NCBI GenBank assembly: GCA_044867645.1
Contig: JBIOVI010000025.1
Span: forward strand, 97,006-161,005
Direction of reading: 5' to 3'
DNA from: VRUE01 sp044867645
GTDB lineage: Bacteria > Actinomycetota > Thermoleophilia > Solirubrobacterales > 70-9
DNA: 64,000 nt
The notes beneath the pieces are model-generated. The model did not search any database and was not told the DNA's origin. It was given only the letters and a program-made list of their open reading frames with translations. Shown here piece by piece: positions 24,390 through 33,836 of the stretch (its first letter is position 1; every line of letters starts with the position of its first letter). The position numbers were made by a program, and so were the translations under genes.

Positions 24390-26602
24390 GCCGGTAGGGA
24401 GCGCCAGGCGCTCTCGGCGACCTCGAGGGCGACCTCGAGGCTGCGATCGCCGGCCGCGATCTCCAGGGAGTTGCCACCGACCTTTCCGAGGAGGATCACC
24501 GGCACGCCTTCGCCGGCAAGTGCTTCGAGCTTCTCTCGCTCGCCGCTGATTAGGAAGCCACCTGGCGCCTCGCCGAATAGAGCCTCTTCCGGCGAGCATC
24601 CGCGCTCGCGCAGGTGCTGGAGGTCTATCTGACAGCCGGTGCCTGCCCCGATCGAAGCCTCGGCCAGGGCGCAGGCGAGGCCGCCATCGCCGATGTCGTG
24701 GACGGAGGAGAGCTTGCCGCCGCGCACCGCCGCGCGCACCGCCGCGCAGGCCGCGATGACCGCGGCGACGCCGGGTGGGGGGAGACCCGTGTCCAGCTCG
24801 CCGCGCAGCTTGGCCAGCTCCGAGCCGGCGAGCGAGGGCTCGAACGCCCCGAGCAGGGCGATCGCGTCCCCCTCGTGGGCGAAGGCGCTCGGCGGCACGC
24901 TTGCCGGGTCGGGTAGCTCGCCGACCATGCCGACCACAGGGGTCGGGTAGATCGGCCCTTCGGGACCCTCGTTATAGAGGGAGACGTTGCCGCCGACCAC
25001 CGGGACGCCGAGCGCCTCGCAGGCATCGGCCAGCCCACTGACGGCCCGGTCGAGCTGCCAGGCGGGCACCGGCTTCTCCGGGTTGCCGAAGTTGAGGCAG
25101 TTGGTGAGGCCGAGCGGCTCGGCGCCGACGCAGGCGAGGTTCTGGGCGCACTCGAGCACCGCCTCGACCGTGCCGGCGTAGGGGTCGCAGGCGACCCGCC
25201 TACCGTTGCCGTCGATCGAGACCGCTATCGCGCTATCGGCCTCGGGGATCGCCAGCACCGCGGCGTCGGCGCTCTCCGGCCGCCGCGCCGTGCGCGAGCC
25301 GACCAGGGAGTCGTACTGCTCGAAGGCCCAGCGCTTCGAGGCGACGCTGGGCGAAGCGAGCAATGCCAGGAGGATCGAGGCCGGGTCGGCCGGGTCGGCG
25401 TCCTCGCCTGCTGCGGAGGCAACCCGCGCGGCAAGGATGTCCTTGTTGCCATAGATCCATCCCGCCGGGGCTTCGGGGTCGAGGTCGTAGAGCGGACAGC
25501 CGTCGACCAACACCTCGACCGGCATCTCACCGACGATCTCCTCGCCGCGCAGCACCCGCACTTGGCCGCTGTCGGTGACGGCGCCGATCTCCGCTGCGCC
25601 GGTCTGCCATTTCTCGCAGACGGCGATCACCTCGGGGACCTTGGCCGGCTCGACCACCGCCAGCATCCGCTCCTGCGACTCGGAAACCATGATCTCGAAG
25701 GGCTCCATGTCGGCCTCGCGCAGCGGCACCCGCGCTACGTCGATATCGATCCCCACTCCGCCGGCCGATGCCATCTCACTTGCGGAGGAGGTGAGGCCGG
25801 CCGCGCCGAGGTCCTGCAGCGAGACGAGAACCCCCTTCCCCAGCAGCTCCAGGCAGCACTCGAGCAGCTTCGACTCCTCGAACGGGTCGCCGATCTGCAC
25901 GGTCGGGCGCTTCGCCTCGTCGCCGTCGCCGAGCTCGGCCGAGGCGAGCACCGAGGCGCCGCCGATCCCGTCGCGACCGGTCGAGGCGCCCATCAGGACG
26001 ACGGCGTTGCCAACTCCCGCAGCCGCGGCACGCACCATCTCGTCCTGCTTGGCGATGCCGACGCACATCGCGTTGATCAGGCAGTTGTGCTCGTAGGGAG
26101 CCTCGAAGTAAATCTCGCCGCCCACCGTCGGCACGCCGATCGAGTTGCCGTAGTGGCCGATCCCGCGCACGGCGCCGTCGAGCAGGTGGCGCGAGCGCAC
26201 CGAATCCAGCTCGCCGAAGCGCAGCGAATCGAGGATTGCGATCGGCCGCGCGCCAAGGGCGAAGACGTCGCGGAGGATGCCGCCGACCCCAGTCGCGGCT
26301 CCCTGGAAGGGCTCGACCGCGCTCGGGTGGTTGTGGGACTCGACCTTGAAGGCGACCGCGTAGCCCTCGCCGACGTCGACCGCGCCGGCGTTCTCGCCCG
26401 GCCCCATCACCACCCGCTCGCCCTCGGTCGGCAGTCGCCGCAGCAGCTTGCGCGAGTGCTTGTAGGAGCAGTGCTCGGACCAGAGCAGGCTGAACATCGC
26501 CAGCTCGACGTCGTTCGGCTCGCGGCCGAGCTTCTCGCAGATCAGCTCGTACTCCGAGTCGGTCAGTCCGAGCTCGCGGTGCTTCGAGGTCTCGACGGTC
26601 AT
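24368..26602 (-). CDS. purL: Phosphoribosylformylglycinamidine synthase, large subunit
   Basis: A 744-residue ATP-dependent synthetase converting FGAR to FGAM, of the small PurL type that works with PurQ and PurS. Motifs are MFSLLWSEHCSYKHSR (N-terminus), AVAFKVESHNHPSAVEPFQGAATGVGGILRD (ATP and FGAR site; SHNHPSAVEPF at about 93-103), HDIGDGGLACALAE and the central NIDI/DVARVPL region. The purQ stop overlaps the purL ATG by 4 bp. The 3' end overlaps the MFS gene by 22 bp, so the two transcripts are antisense there. Confidence 0.97.
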   Translation of the reverse strand: MTVETSKHRELGLTDSEYELICEKLGREPNDVELAMFSLLWSEHCSYKHSRKLLRRLPTEGERVVMGPGENAGAVDVGEGYAVAFKVESHNHPSAVEPFQGAATGVGGILRDVFALGARPIAILDSLRFGELDSVRSRHLLDGAVRGIGHYGNSIGVPTVGGEIYFEAPYEHNCLINAMCVGIAKQDEMVRAAAAGVGNAVVLMGASTGRDGIGGASVLASAELGDGDEAKRPTVQIGDPFEESKLLECCLELLGKGVLVSLQDLGAAGLTSSASEMASAGGVGIDIDVARVPLREADMEPFEIMVSESQERMLAVVEPAKVPEVIAVCEKWQTGAAEIGAVTDSGQVRVLRGEEIVGEMPVEVLVDGCPLYDLDPEAPAGWIYGNKDILAARVASAAGEDADPADPASILLALLASPSVASKRWAFEQYDSLVGSRTARRPESADAAVLAIPEADSAIAVSIDGNGRRVACDPYAGTVEAVLECAQNLACVGAEPLGLTNCLNFGNPEKPVPAWQLDRAVSGLADACEALGVPVVGGNVSLYNEGPEGPIYPTPVVGMVGELPDPASVPPSAFAHEGDAIALLGAFEPSLAGSELAKLRGELDTGLPPPGVAAVIAACAAVRAAVRGGKLSSVHDIGDGGLACALAEASIGAGTGCQIDLQHLRERGCSPEEALFGEAPGGFLISGEREKLEALAGEGVPVILLGKVGGNSLEIAAGDRSLEVALEVAESAWRSLPAQVETVS

Positions 26603-27261
26603 GCGGCGGCCTTGCTCGCGGCTTCGAACAATCTCAATCCATCGGTCGAGCCCGTCAACGCGTCGACCGCGTGCTCGGGATGGGGCATCAGGCCGAGCAC
26701 GTTGCCCGCCTCATTGACGACGCCGGCGATGTCGCGCACCGAGCCGTTCGGGTTCTGCCCGGGCGCGTAGCGGAATGCGACCTGACCGTTCGCCTCGAGC
26801 TCGTCGAGCATCTCCGCCGGCGCCCAGTAGCGCCCTTCGCCGTGCTTGACCGGGATCGAGAGCCGCTCGCCCGGCTCGATCCCATCGAGGAACGGCGAAT
26901 CGATGTCTCCGGCGACCAGATCAACCTGGCGGCAGACGAAGCGCAGGTTGTCGTTGAGCAGCAGCGCACCGGGCAGCAGCCCCGCTTCGCAGAGCACCTG
27001 AAAGCCGTTGCAGATTCCCAGCACTAGCCCGCCCGCGGCGGCGAAGTTCGCCACCGCCTCCATCGCCGGCGAGAAGCGAGCGATCGCCCCAGCCCGCAGA
27101 TAGTCGCCGTAGGAGAAGCCGCCGGGGACGACGATCGCGTCGACCTCGCCGAGCTCGCGCTCCTCGTGCCAAATCAGCCGCGCCTCCCCGCTCAACTCGC
27201 AGGCGAGCAGGGCATCGCGCTCGTCGCAGGAGCCGGGGAACTGGACGACCCCCCAGAGCAT
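26599..27261 (-). CDS. purQ: Phosphoribosylformylglycinamidine synthase, glutaminase subunit
   Basis: A 220-residue class I glutamine amidotransferase feeding ammonia to PurL. The nucleophile elbow is VLGICNGFQVLCEAGLLPG (Cys near residue 86), GGFSYGDYLRAGAIAR precedes it, and HPEHAVD provides the catalytic His-Glu pair near the C-terminus. FPGSCDERDA at the N-terminus is family-typical. It overlaps purL by 4 bp and starts 1 bp inside the purS stop, so purSQL form a tight translationally coupled operon. Confidence 0.97.
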   Translation of the reverse strand: MLWGVVQFPGSCDERDALLACELSGEARLIWHEERELGEVDAIVVPGGFSYGDYLRAGAIARFSPAMEAVANFAAAGGLVLGICNGFQVLCEAGLLPGALLLNDNLRFVCRQVDLVAGDIDSPFLDGIEPGERLSIPVKHGEGRYWAPAEMLDELEANGQVAFRYAPGQNPNGSVRDIAGVVNEAGNVLGLMPHPEHAVDALTGSTDGLRLFEAASKAAA

Positions 27262-27491
27262 CAGGCGCCGTCGATGCTCTCTATCTCGAAGTCCTCGATC
27301 AGCGGGTTGGCGAGCAGCTTCTCGCAGAGCTCCGGCAGGCGCTCGGGGTCCTCCGCCTCCAGCTCGACCATGCGCCCGACCCGCACGTGCTCGATTCCCT
27401 CAAAGCCAAGTGCTGGCAGCGCCCGCTCGACCGCCTTGCCCTGCGGGTCGAGGATCCCCTCCTTCGGGCGGATCAAGACTCGAGCCTTCAC
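27261..27491 (-). CDS. purS: Phosphoribosylformylglycinamidine synthase, PurS subunit
   Basis: A 76-residue small subunit that bridges PurQ and PurL. The sequence KARVLIRPKEGILDPQG is the hallmark N-terminus and ANPLIEDFEIESI the usual C-terminal strand. GTG 27491 gives the normal length of about 80 residues; a longer frame upstream is antisense to the cupin gene. The first gene of purSQL, it is divergent from the cupin gene at 27535, with 43 bp between the starts. Confidence 0.94.
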   Translation of the reverse strand: MKARVLIRPKEGILDPQGKAVERALPALGFEGIEHVRVGRMVELEAEDPERLPELCEKLLANPLIEDFEIESIDGA

Positions 27492-27534
27492 GGCTGCCAA
27501 TCTAGCGATCCCACCTGCGGTGTTCGCGTCTACG

Positions 27535-28155
27535 ATGTCACCGGTGAGCCACCCGGAGGCCCTCGCGGCCCCGACAGAGCCGTATTCCCCTGGCGATTCG
27601 ATCGAGAATCCGGTGACGGGCGAGCGGGGAACTCTGATCGAGGGCCCCTGGGAAGGGAACGACTCCTCTCTCATTGTCGACCTTCACGTTCAGCCCGGGG
27701 GCGCCGTGGTCGGCGAGCACGTCCACCACCATCTCGACGAGCGATTCACGGTGAAGGCCGGGCGGATCGGGTTCCGCCTCAGTGGAGAGGAGTCGGTGGC
27801 TGGCCCCGGCCAGTCGGTTGAGATCCCCCGCGGGAGCTGGCACGACTGGTGGAACGCCGGCGACGATGAGGCCGTGGCTGAGGTCTACGTCTCCGACGGG
27901 ACCCGCTTCATGCTGATGATCGAGAACCTCTTCGGCCTCGCCCGCGACGGCTACACCAACGAGAAGGGGTTGCCGGGACCGCTGCAACTGACCATGTTCG
28001 CGACCGAGTTTCGGGACGTGCTCGTGCTCAAACGCCCTCCTGCCATCGTCCAGAGGCTCCTCTTCGGCGCCTTGCGGCCGATCGCCGTCGCGCGCGGCTA
28101 CCGCGGCACCTATCCCCAGTACGGCCGCTCTCTACTCAGAAAGTGCGCTCCGTGA
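27535..28155 (+). CDS. Cupin-domain protein
   Basis: A 206-residue protein with one RmlC-like cupin (about residues 40-125). Motif 1 reads GEHVHHHLDERFTVKAGRI, giving His-His-Glu metal ligands, and motif 2 IPRGSWHDWWNAGD. The C-terminal 70 residues (FATEFRDVLVLKRPPAIVQRL...) are helical and end basic (RSLLRKCAP). No substrate can be assigned. It lies head-to-head with purS, and its last 20 bp overlap the end of purC. ATG 27535 is used; GTG 27544 is possible. Confidence 0.82.
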   Translation: MSPVSHPEALAAPTEPYSPGDSIENPVTGERGTLIEGPWEGNDSSLIVDLHVQPGGAVVGEHVHHHLDERFTVKAGRIGFRLSGEESVAGPGQSVEIPRGSWHDWWNAGDDEAVAEVYVSDGTRFMLMIENLFGLARDGYTNEKGLPGPLQLTMFATEFRDVLVLKRPPAIVQRLLFGALRPIAVARGYRGTYPQYGRSLLRKCAP

Positions 28156-28984
28156 TCCGCTCGTAGGCCTCGACGTACTTGGCCCGCGTCTGCTCGATCA
28201 CGTCGGCCGGCAGCTCCGGCGCCGGCGGCTTGTGGTCCCAGCCCTCGGCATCGGCCCAGTCGCGGACGAACTGCTTGTCGAAGGACGGCTGCGTCTTGCC
28301 GGGCTCGTAGCGGTCGGCCGGCCAGAAGCGCGAGGAATCCGGCGTCAGCACCTCGTCGCCGAGGACGATCTCGGCGCCCGCGTGGCGGCCGAACTCGAAC
28401 TTGGTATCGGCGAGGACGATGCCGCGCTCCGCTGCATGCTCGGCGCCGCGTTGGTAGACGTCGATCGAGATCCGCCGCAGCTCTTCCATCAGCGCCCGGT
28501 CGCCGACGATCTGCGCCGCCCGCTCGAAGTCGACGTTCTCGTCGTGGTCGCCAATCTCAGCCTTGGTCGCCGGGGTGAAGATCGGCTCCGGCAGCTTGTC
28601 GGACTCGAGCAGGTTGGGTGGCAGCTCGATCCCGCAGACCGCCCCGCCGGACTTGTATTCCTTCCAGCCCGAGCCGGATAGGTAGCCGCGCACGACGCAC
28701 TCGACCGGGTACATCTCCAGCCGCCGCACCCGCATCCCCCTTTCCATCGCCTCCTCTGGAACGTCGGCGGAGAGGAAGTGATTGGGGACGATGTCGGCGG
28801 TCAGTTCGAACCAGAATTCCGAGATCCGGTTCAGCACCTTTCCCTTGTCGGGAATCGGCGTGGGCATCACCACGTCGTAGATCGAGATCCGGTCCGAGGC
28901 GACCATCAAGAGGTCGTCCTCCCACTCATAGATCTCACGCACCTTGCCCGACGAATGAAGCTTGAGGTCGGCGACCGCTGGCAT
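28136..28984 (-). CDS. purC: SAICAR synthase
   Basis: A 282-residue ATP-dependent ligase adding aspartate to CAIR. Motifs are SGKVREIYEWEDDLLMVASDRIS near the N-terminus (GKVREIYE at about 13-20), ECVVRGYLSGSGWKEYK, LADTKFEFG and LGDEVLTPDSSRFWP. It has the length of the longer, eukaryote-like/actinobacterial form. ATG 28984 is chosen as the start because residues before it are not family-like. Divergent from the P450 gene with a 68-bp gap. Confidence 0.96.
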   Translation of the reverse strand: MPAVADLKLHSSGKVREIYEWEDDLLMVASDRISIYDVVMPTPIPDKGKVLNRISEFWFELTADIVPNHFLSADVPEEAMERGMRVRRLEMYPVECVVRGYLSGSGWKEYKSGGAVCGIELPPNLLESDKLPEPIFTPATKAEIGDHDENVDFERAAQIVGDRALMEELRRISIDVYQRGAEHAAERGIVLADTKFEFGRHAGAEIVLGDEVLTPDSSRFWPADRYEPGKTQPSFDKQFVRDWADAEGWDHKPPAPELPADVIEQTRAKYVEAYERITERTF

Positions 28985-29052
28985 TAAGCCGATGCTAACC
29001 ATCGGCGAAGCGGAGCACTGCCCCGGGGCGGCTCTGCCATCCTTGCGGGCGC

Positions 29053-30378
29053 ATGCTGCCGCCGGAACCAAACCACTCGCCGCTGGTCCAAACGCTCAAG
29101 TGGGCGTTCCGGCCACTGCCCTTCATGCAGGAATGCCGCGAGCGCTACGGCGATGCCTTCAGCGTCAAGTTCGTCAGCTTCGAGCGGCCGATGGTGATGA
29201 TCTCCGATCCGATGGCGATCAAGGCCCTCTTCACCGAGCGCCAGCACGGGTTGCCTCCTGGCCGGGAGGTCATCCTCGAGCCGATTCTCGGCGCGCGCTC
29301 GCTGCTGTTGCTGGAAGGCGCCGATCACCTCGCCCACCGCAAGCTGATGCTGCCTCCCTTCCACGGCGAGCGGATGCGCTCCTACGAGCCGATCGTCAGC
29401 GAGATCGTCGCTGCCGAGATCGACTCCTGGCCACTGGGCGAGCAGTTCGCGATCCATCCCCGCATGCAGGCTGTGACGCTCGAGGTGATCCTGCGCGTCG
29501 TCTTCGGCATGGCCGAGGGCCCACGGCTGGAGCGGCTGCGTGAGCTGCTCACCCGGGTGCTCGAGGAGACCGCCTCTCCCTTTGCACAGCTGATCGGCCT
29601 CGCCACCCGCCGCTTCGGCGGGGAGCCCTGGGGGAAGTTCGAGGCGCAGCTGAAGGCGGTCGACGAGTTGCTCTACGCGGAGATCGCCGAGCACCGCAAG
29701 AGGGACGACCTGGAGGAACGCGACGACATCCTCTCGGCGCTGATCCTCGCTCGCTTTGAGGACGGTGGGGAGATGAGCGACACCGATCTGCGCGACCAGC
29801 TGATGACGCTGCTGCTCGCCGGCCACGAGACGACCGCGACTGCGCTGGCCTGGACCTTCGACCTGCTGCTCCGCCACGCGACGCCGCTGCAGCGCCTGCG
29901 CGACTCGCTCGAGGCGGGCGAGGACGACTACCTGCGGGCGACGATCAGCGAGTCGTTGCGATTGCGGCCGGTGGTGCCGCTGGCTGGCCGGCGCCTCAGC
30001 GAGGATCTCTCGGTCGACGGTCTCGAGCTGCCGGCCGGGACCGACGTGACCCCGGCGATCTGGCTCGCCCACACCCGCGCCGATACCTATCCAGAGCCGT
30101 TTGCCTTCAAGCCCGAGCGCTTCCTCGAGGAGGGTCCCGACACCTACGCCTGGGTTCCCTTCGGCGGCGGCGTCCGCCGCTGCATCGGCGCCGCCTTCGC
30201 CGAGTTTGAGATGCGGATCGCACTGCGCGAGGTGCTGACCCGCTGCGAGCTGCACAAGGCCGACTCGAGGCCGGAGAAGATCGGCCGCCGCAACATCACC
30301 CTCTCGCCGAAGGACGGCACCCGTGTCGTCCTCACCGCGCGCCACCCGGCACGCGAGCGCGAGCTGGTCGCGGCTTAG
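29053..30378 (+). CDS. Cytochrome P450
   Basis: A 441-residue P450. The I-helix oxygen-binding motif AGHETTATAL, the ExxR pair in SESLRLRP, the PERF region KPERFLEE and the heme-binding FGGGVRRCIG with thiolate Cys377 are all intact. It has no N-terminal membrane anchor, so it is a soluble bacterial type, CYP102/CYP110-like in overall pattern. No ferredoxin or reductase gene lies nearby, and the substrate is unknown. Its stop overlaps the convergent small GST-like gene by 4 bp. Confidence 0.93.
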   Translation: MLPPEPNHSPLVQTLKWAFRPLPFMQECRERYGDAFSVKFVSFERPMVMISDPMAIKALFTERQHGLPPGREVILEPILGARSLLLLEGADHLAHRKLMLPPFHGERMRSYEPIVSEIVAAEIDSWPLGEQFAIHPRMQAVTLEVILRVVFGMAEGPRLERLRELLTRVLEETASPFAQLIGLATRRFGGEPWGKFEAQLKAVDELLYAEIAEHRKRDDLEERDDILSALILARFEDGGEMSDTDLRDQLMTLLLAGHETTATALAWTFDLLLRHATPLQRLRDSLEAGEDDYLRATISESLRLRPVVPLAGRRLSEDLSVDGLELPAGTDVTPAIWLAHTRADTYPEPFAFKPERFLEEGPDTYAWVPFGGGVRRCIGAAFAEFEMRIALREVLTRCELHKADSRPEKIGRRNITLSPKDGTRVVLTARHPARERELVAA

Positions 30379-30683
30379 CCCTTGTCCTTCGCGGCCGCCC
30401 TGGCCAGCGGATGTTCGGACGCCCAGCGGGCGATCGTGCCCGAGCCGGCGATGACCTCGCCGTCATCGAGGACGAGGATCGGCACCAGGTTCTGGCCGCT
30501 CAGCTTCCGTACCTCGGCGCGGTCGTCCTCGCGGTGGCCCCAGGTCCAGGGCATCAACCGGTAGCTCCCCGTCGTCTTCAGCTCGTACCGGTACCCGGCC
30601 GCGTCGAGGGCCTTTGCCGCCTTGGCGCAGGGATGCGCGAACCCTGGGCCTCGTTTCTTCTGTCCGCAGGTGTAGAGGATCAC
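30375..30683 (-). CDS. Glutathione S-transferase N-terminal-domain / glutaredoxin-like protein
   Basis: A 102-residue thioredoxin-fold protein, MILYTCGQKKRGPGFAHPC..., with LVPILVLDDGEVIAGSGTIARW, the GST N-domain ending that contains the cis-Pro (VP) and the glutathione-contacting 'S-x-x-I'. The usual helical C-terminal GST domain is absent. Cys6 and Cys19 are possible redox residues, but they do not form a CxxC. It may be a stand-alone glutaredoxin-like reductase. The stop overlaps the P450 stop. Confidence 0.75.
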   Translation of the reverse strand: MILYTCGQKKRGPGFAHPCAKAAKALDAAGYRYELKTTGSYRLMPWTWGHREDDRAEVRKLSGQNLVPILVLDDGEVIAGSGTIARWASEHPLARAAAKDKG

Positions 30684-30701
30684 AGCCGCGAACCGTAGCG
30701 A

Positions 30702-31982
30702 CTATCGCAGCGCTTCGAGACGCTCGAAGATCTCCGGGATGTGGCCGAGGTAGGCGTCGTAGTCGAAGACGGCGTCGAGGTCGAGGTCCGGAGCCGCCGC
30801 GGCGAGCAGGTCGCGGAAATGGGTGCCGGTGTCCCAGGCACGCTGGGCGTTCTCCTGTACGACCCGGTAGGCGTCGTCGCGGCTCAGCCCGGACTCGACC
30901 AGGGCGGTGAGCGCCCGCTGGCTGAACAGGGCGCCGTGGGTCAGCTCGAGGTTCTCGCGCATGCGGTCGGCGCGGATCGTCATCTCGGCGGCGACCGTCG
31001 TCGCCAGGGCCTGCATGTAGTCGAGTCCGGTCGTCGCGTCGGGCAGGATCACCCGCTCCGCCCCGGAGTGGGAGATGTCGCGCTCGTGCCAGAGGGCGAT
31101 GTTCTCGAGGCCGGCCACGGCGTAGCCGCGCAGGACCCGGGAGAGGCCGGTGATGCGCTCGGTGCGGATCGGGTTGCGCTTGTGGGGCATCGCCGAGGAT
31201 CCCTTCTGGCCCGCGCCGAACGGCTCCTCGACCTCGCGAACCTCGGTCCGCTGCAGGTTGCGCACCTCGGTGGCGAAGCGCTCCAGCCCGGCGCCGGCAA
31301 TGGCGATCCGCGAGGTGAGGACCGCGTGGCGGTCGCGTGGCACCACCTGGGTGGCGACGTCCTCACGTTGCAGCCCCAGCCGCCCCATGACCCGCGCCTC
31401 GACCGCCGGCGGCACCGAGGCGTAGGTGCCGACCGCGCCCGAGAGCTTGCCGAAGCGGAGCTGCTCGAAGGCGTCGGTGAGGCGGGTGAGGTTGCGGTCG
31501 GCCTCGAAGGCGAACCCCGCAAGCCGCAGCCCAAAGGTGGTCGGCTCGGCGTGGACGCCATGGGTGCGACCGACGCAGAGGGTGTCGCGCTGTTCCAGCG
31601 CCCGCTCGACAAGGGCGTCGCGATAGGCGCGCGCCGAGGCCAGCACGACCTCCCCGGCTTGGCGCAGCTGCAAGGCCAGCGCCGTGTCGAGCACGTCGGA
31701 GGAGGTGAGGCCGTAATGGATCCAGCGCCCGTGCTCGCCCACCGACTCGGCGACGACGTCGACGAAGGCGGCGACATCGTGGTCGGTGACCCGCTCGCGC
31801 TCTTCGACCGCCTCGACCGTGAAGGCGGCACTCGCCCGCGCCGCCTCCGCTGCCTCGCGCGGCACAACACCCTCCTCAGCCCAGGCCTCGGTTGCCGCCA
31901 GCTCGACCTCAAGCCAGGTTCCAAGCTTCCGCTGCTGGGACCAGACTTCGCCCATCTCTGGCCGCGTGTACCTGACGATCAC
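30702..31982 (-). CDS. purB: Adenylosuccinate lyase
   Basis: A 426-residue fumarase-superfamily lyase acting twice in AMP synthesis. Signature elements are HYGLTSSDVLDTALALQL, GRTHGVHAEPTTFG and the flexible catalytic loop GSSAMPHKRNPIRTERI (catalytic Ser in the SSAMPHKRNP motif). GTG 31982 with GGAAGG upstream gives VIVRYTRPEMG, the proper N-terminus; the longer open frame upstream overlaps purE and is not family-like. It follows purE after 22 bp. Confidence 0.96.
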   Translation of the reverse strand: MIVRYTRPEMGEVWSQQRKLGTWLEVELAATEAWAEEGVVPREAAEAARASAAFTVEAVEERERVTDHDVAAFVDVVAESVGEHGRWIHYGLTSSDVLDTALALQLRQAGEVVLASARAYRDALVERALEQRDTLCVGRTHGVHAEPTTFGLRLAGFAFEADRNLTRLTDAFEQLRFGKLSGAVGTYASVPPAVEARVMGRLGLQREDVATQVVPRDRHAVLTSRIAIAGAGLERFATEVRNLQRTEVREVEEPFGAGQKGSSAMPHKRNPIRTERITGLSRVLRGYAVAGLENIALWHERDISHSGAERVILPDATTGLDYMQALATTVAAEMTIRADRMRENLELTHGALFSQRALTALVESGLSRDDAYRVVQENAQRAWDTGTHFRDLLAAAAPDLDLDAVFDYDAYLGHIPEIFERLEALR

Positions 31983-32004
31983 CGGACCGCCTTCCACATG
32001 CAAG

Positions 32005-32487
32005 TCATGCGTTGATGATCCGCACGGCGAGCAGTCCGGCGTTTTTTGCCCCGTCCACCGCAACACAGGCAACTGGAACCCCTGGCGGCATTTGGACTGC
32101 TGAAAGCAGCGCATCGAGGCCCCCCAAGCTCTTGCCGAGAATCGGCACGCCGATCACCGGAAGGTCGGTATGGGCCGCGGCCACACCGGGCAGTGCCGCC
32201 GACATCCCCGCCCCGGCGATGATCGTCCGCAGCCCCCGCATGCGAGCGTTGTGGCAGTACTCGCGCACCAGCTCGGGATCGCGGTGGGCGCTCATCACCC
32301 GCACCTCGTAGCGGATGCCCGCCTCGTGCAGGGCGGTTCCGGCCGGCTGCATCTTTCCCTTGTCGCTTTTCGAGCCCATGATGATCCCGACGAGGGGCTC
32401 GTCGACGGCAATTTCCTCGAATGCCTCCTCTACCGCCGGCATCACGGTCGCCGCGGTCGGTTGCGGCTCTTCTGAGATCTCGCTCAT
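32005..32487 (-). CDS. purE: N5-carboxyaminoimidazole ribonucleotide mutase
   Basis: A 160-residue enzyme of the PurE family. GIIMGSKSDKGKMQPAG, VMSAHRDPELV and IIAGAGMSAALPGVAAA line the active site, and the C-terminal VDGAKNAGLLAVRII is standard. A 27-residue acidic N-terminal extension (SEISEEPQPTAATVMPAV...) precedes the fold. PurK, which supplies its substrate in most bacteria, is not in the window. ATG 32487 follows a purine-rich GAGGAAGAG site; the gene is 16 bp downstream of purD. Confidence 0.95.
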   Translation of the reverse strand: MSEISEEPQPTAATVMPAVEEAFEEIAVDEPLVGIIMGSKSDKGKMQPAGTALHEAGIRYEVRVMSAHRDPELVREYCHNARMRGLRTIIAGAGMSAALPGVAAAHTDLPVIGVPILGKSLGGLDALLSAVQMPPGVPVACVAVDGAKNAGLLAVRIINA

Positions 32488-32503
32488 CTCTTCCTCTCTG
32501 GGG

Positions 32504-33820
32504 TCATTCGCTTTGCTGCCCGTTGCTCGACATCGCCGGAGTTGTTTGCTTCGACGTCCGCTCCACCGCACGGGCGGCGATGTCTGAACGGAGCTGCATT
32601 CCGTCGAAGGAGATCCGGCCGGCCGCATCGTACGCACGATCGCGCGCCGCCGCTGCGGTCGGGCCCAGGGCCGTGACGTTGAGCACGCGGCCGCCGGCGG
32701 TGACGATCTCGCCGTCGCGCTTCGCCGTGCCGGCGTGAGTCACCTCGGCGAGCTCCGCCGTCTCGGCGAGGCCCTGGATGACGTCGCCCTTCGAGGAGGA
32801 CTCGGGGTAGCCGGCCGAGGCGAGCACGACGGTCACTGCCCAGTCGGCGGACCACTCCGGCTCGACGCCAGCCAGCCCGCCCGGCTCCCGCGCCGCCTGG
32901 CAGAGCTCGAGCAAGTCCGAGCGCAGCCGCGGCAGCACCGCCTGCGTCTCTGGGTCGCCGAAGCGGGCGTTGAACTCGAGCACACTCAGGCCCTCAGTCC
33001 CCAGCATCAGCCCGGCATATAGGACGCCGTGAAAGGGACGGCCGCGACGCGCCATCTCGGCGACGACCGGCCGGTGCACGGTGTCGACAATTTCGTCGAT
33101 CAGCGCTGGCTCGCAGCCGGGAACGGGCGAGTAGCTGCCCATCCCACCCGTGTTCGGTCCCTCGTCGCCGTCGAAGATCCGCTTGTAGTCCTGGGCCGGC
33201 GCGAGCGGCACCACGTTCTCTCCGTCGCAGATAGCGAGCAGCGAAAGCTCTTCTCCCTCGAGGAACTCCTCGAGCACGACCGTCGTCTCGCCAAAACGAC
33301 GCTCGCCGAAGAAGATGTCCGCTGCCTCGCGCGCCTCGCCCTCGGTGGAGCAGATGATCACGCCCTTGCCGGCCGCGAGCCCGTCGGCCTTCAGCACCAC
33401 TGGGTAGGTGGCACGGGCGAGGTGCTCCGTCGCCTCCTCGCGATTGCGCAAGACGTCGTAAGAAGCGGTCTTCACGCCTGCCGCCCGCATCACCTCCTTG
33501 GCGAAGGCCTTCGATCCCTCCAGCTTGGCGGCGGCGCCGCTTGGTCCGAAGGCGGGAATCCCGACGTCCTCGAGCGCGTCGACCACGCCAGCGACCAGCG
33601 CCGCCTCCGGCCCGACCGCGACGAGGTCCACGTCGCGCTCCCGTGCCGCGGCGACGATCGCCTCGACGTCGGCGGCTCCCACTCCGGGCAGGCACTCGGC
33701 GTCGGCTGCGATCCCGGCATTGCCGGGGACGCAGAGCAACTCGGGCGAGTGGGGAGAGCGAGCCAGCGCACGCACGATCGCGTGCTCGCGGCCGCCTCCG
33801 CCGACGACTAGGACCTTCAA
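32504..33820 (-). CDS. purD: Phosphoribosylamine-glycine ligase (GAR synthetase)
   Basis: A 438-residue ATP-grasp ligase for the second purine step. It starts KVLVVGGGGREHAIVRAL, with GPEAALVAGVVDAL, a biotin-carboxylase-like ATP-grasp centre (VLKADGLAAGKGV), GPNTGGMGSYSPVPG and FNARFGDPETQAVLPRL. The C-terminus ends in a Ser/Gln-rich tail. It heads the purD-purE-purB unit; a 93-residue GYD protein lies 16 bp upstream in the same direction and may belong to the transcript. Confidence 0.97.
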   Translation of the reverse strand: MKVLVVGGGGREHAIVRALARSPHSPELLCVPGNAGIAADAECLPGVGAADVEAIVAAARERDVDLVAVGPEAALVAGVVDALEDVGIPAFGPSGAAAKLEGSKAFAKEVMRAAGVKTASYDVLRNREEATEHLARATYPVVLKADGLAAGKGVIICSTEGEAREAADIFFGERRFGETTVVLEEFLEGEELSLLAICDGENVVPLAPAQDYKRIFDGDEGPNTGGMGSYSPVPGCEPALIDEIVDTVHRPVVAEMARRGRPFHGVLYAGLMLGTEGLSVLEFNARFGDPETQAVLPRLRSDLLELCQAAREPGGLAGVEPEWSADWAVTVVLASAGYPESSSKGDVIQGLAETAELAEVTHAGTAKRDGEIVTAGGRVLNVTALGPTAAAARDRAYDAAGRISFDGMQLRSDIAARAVERTSKQTTPAMSSNGQQSE

Positions 33821-33836
33821 GCCCCGTCCCTCACGG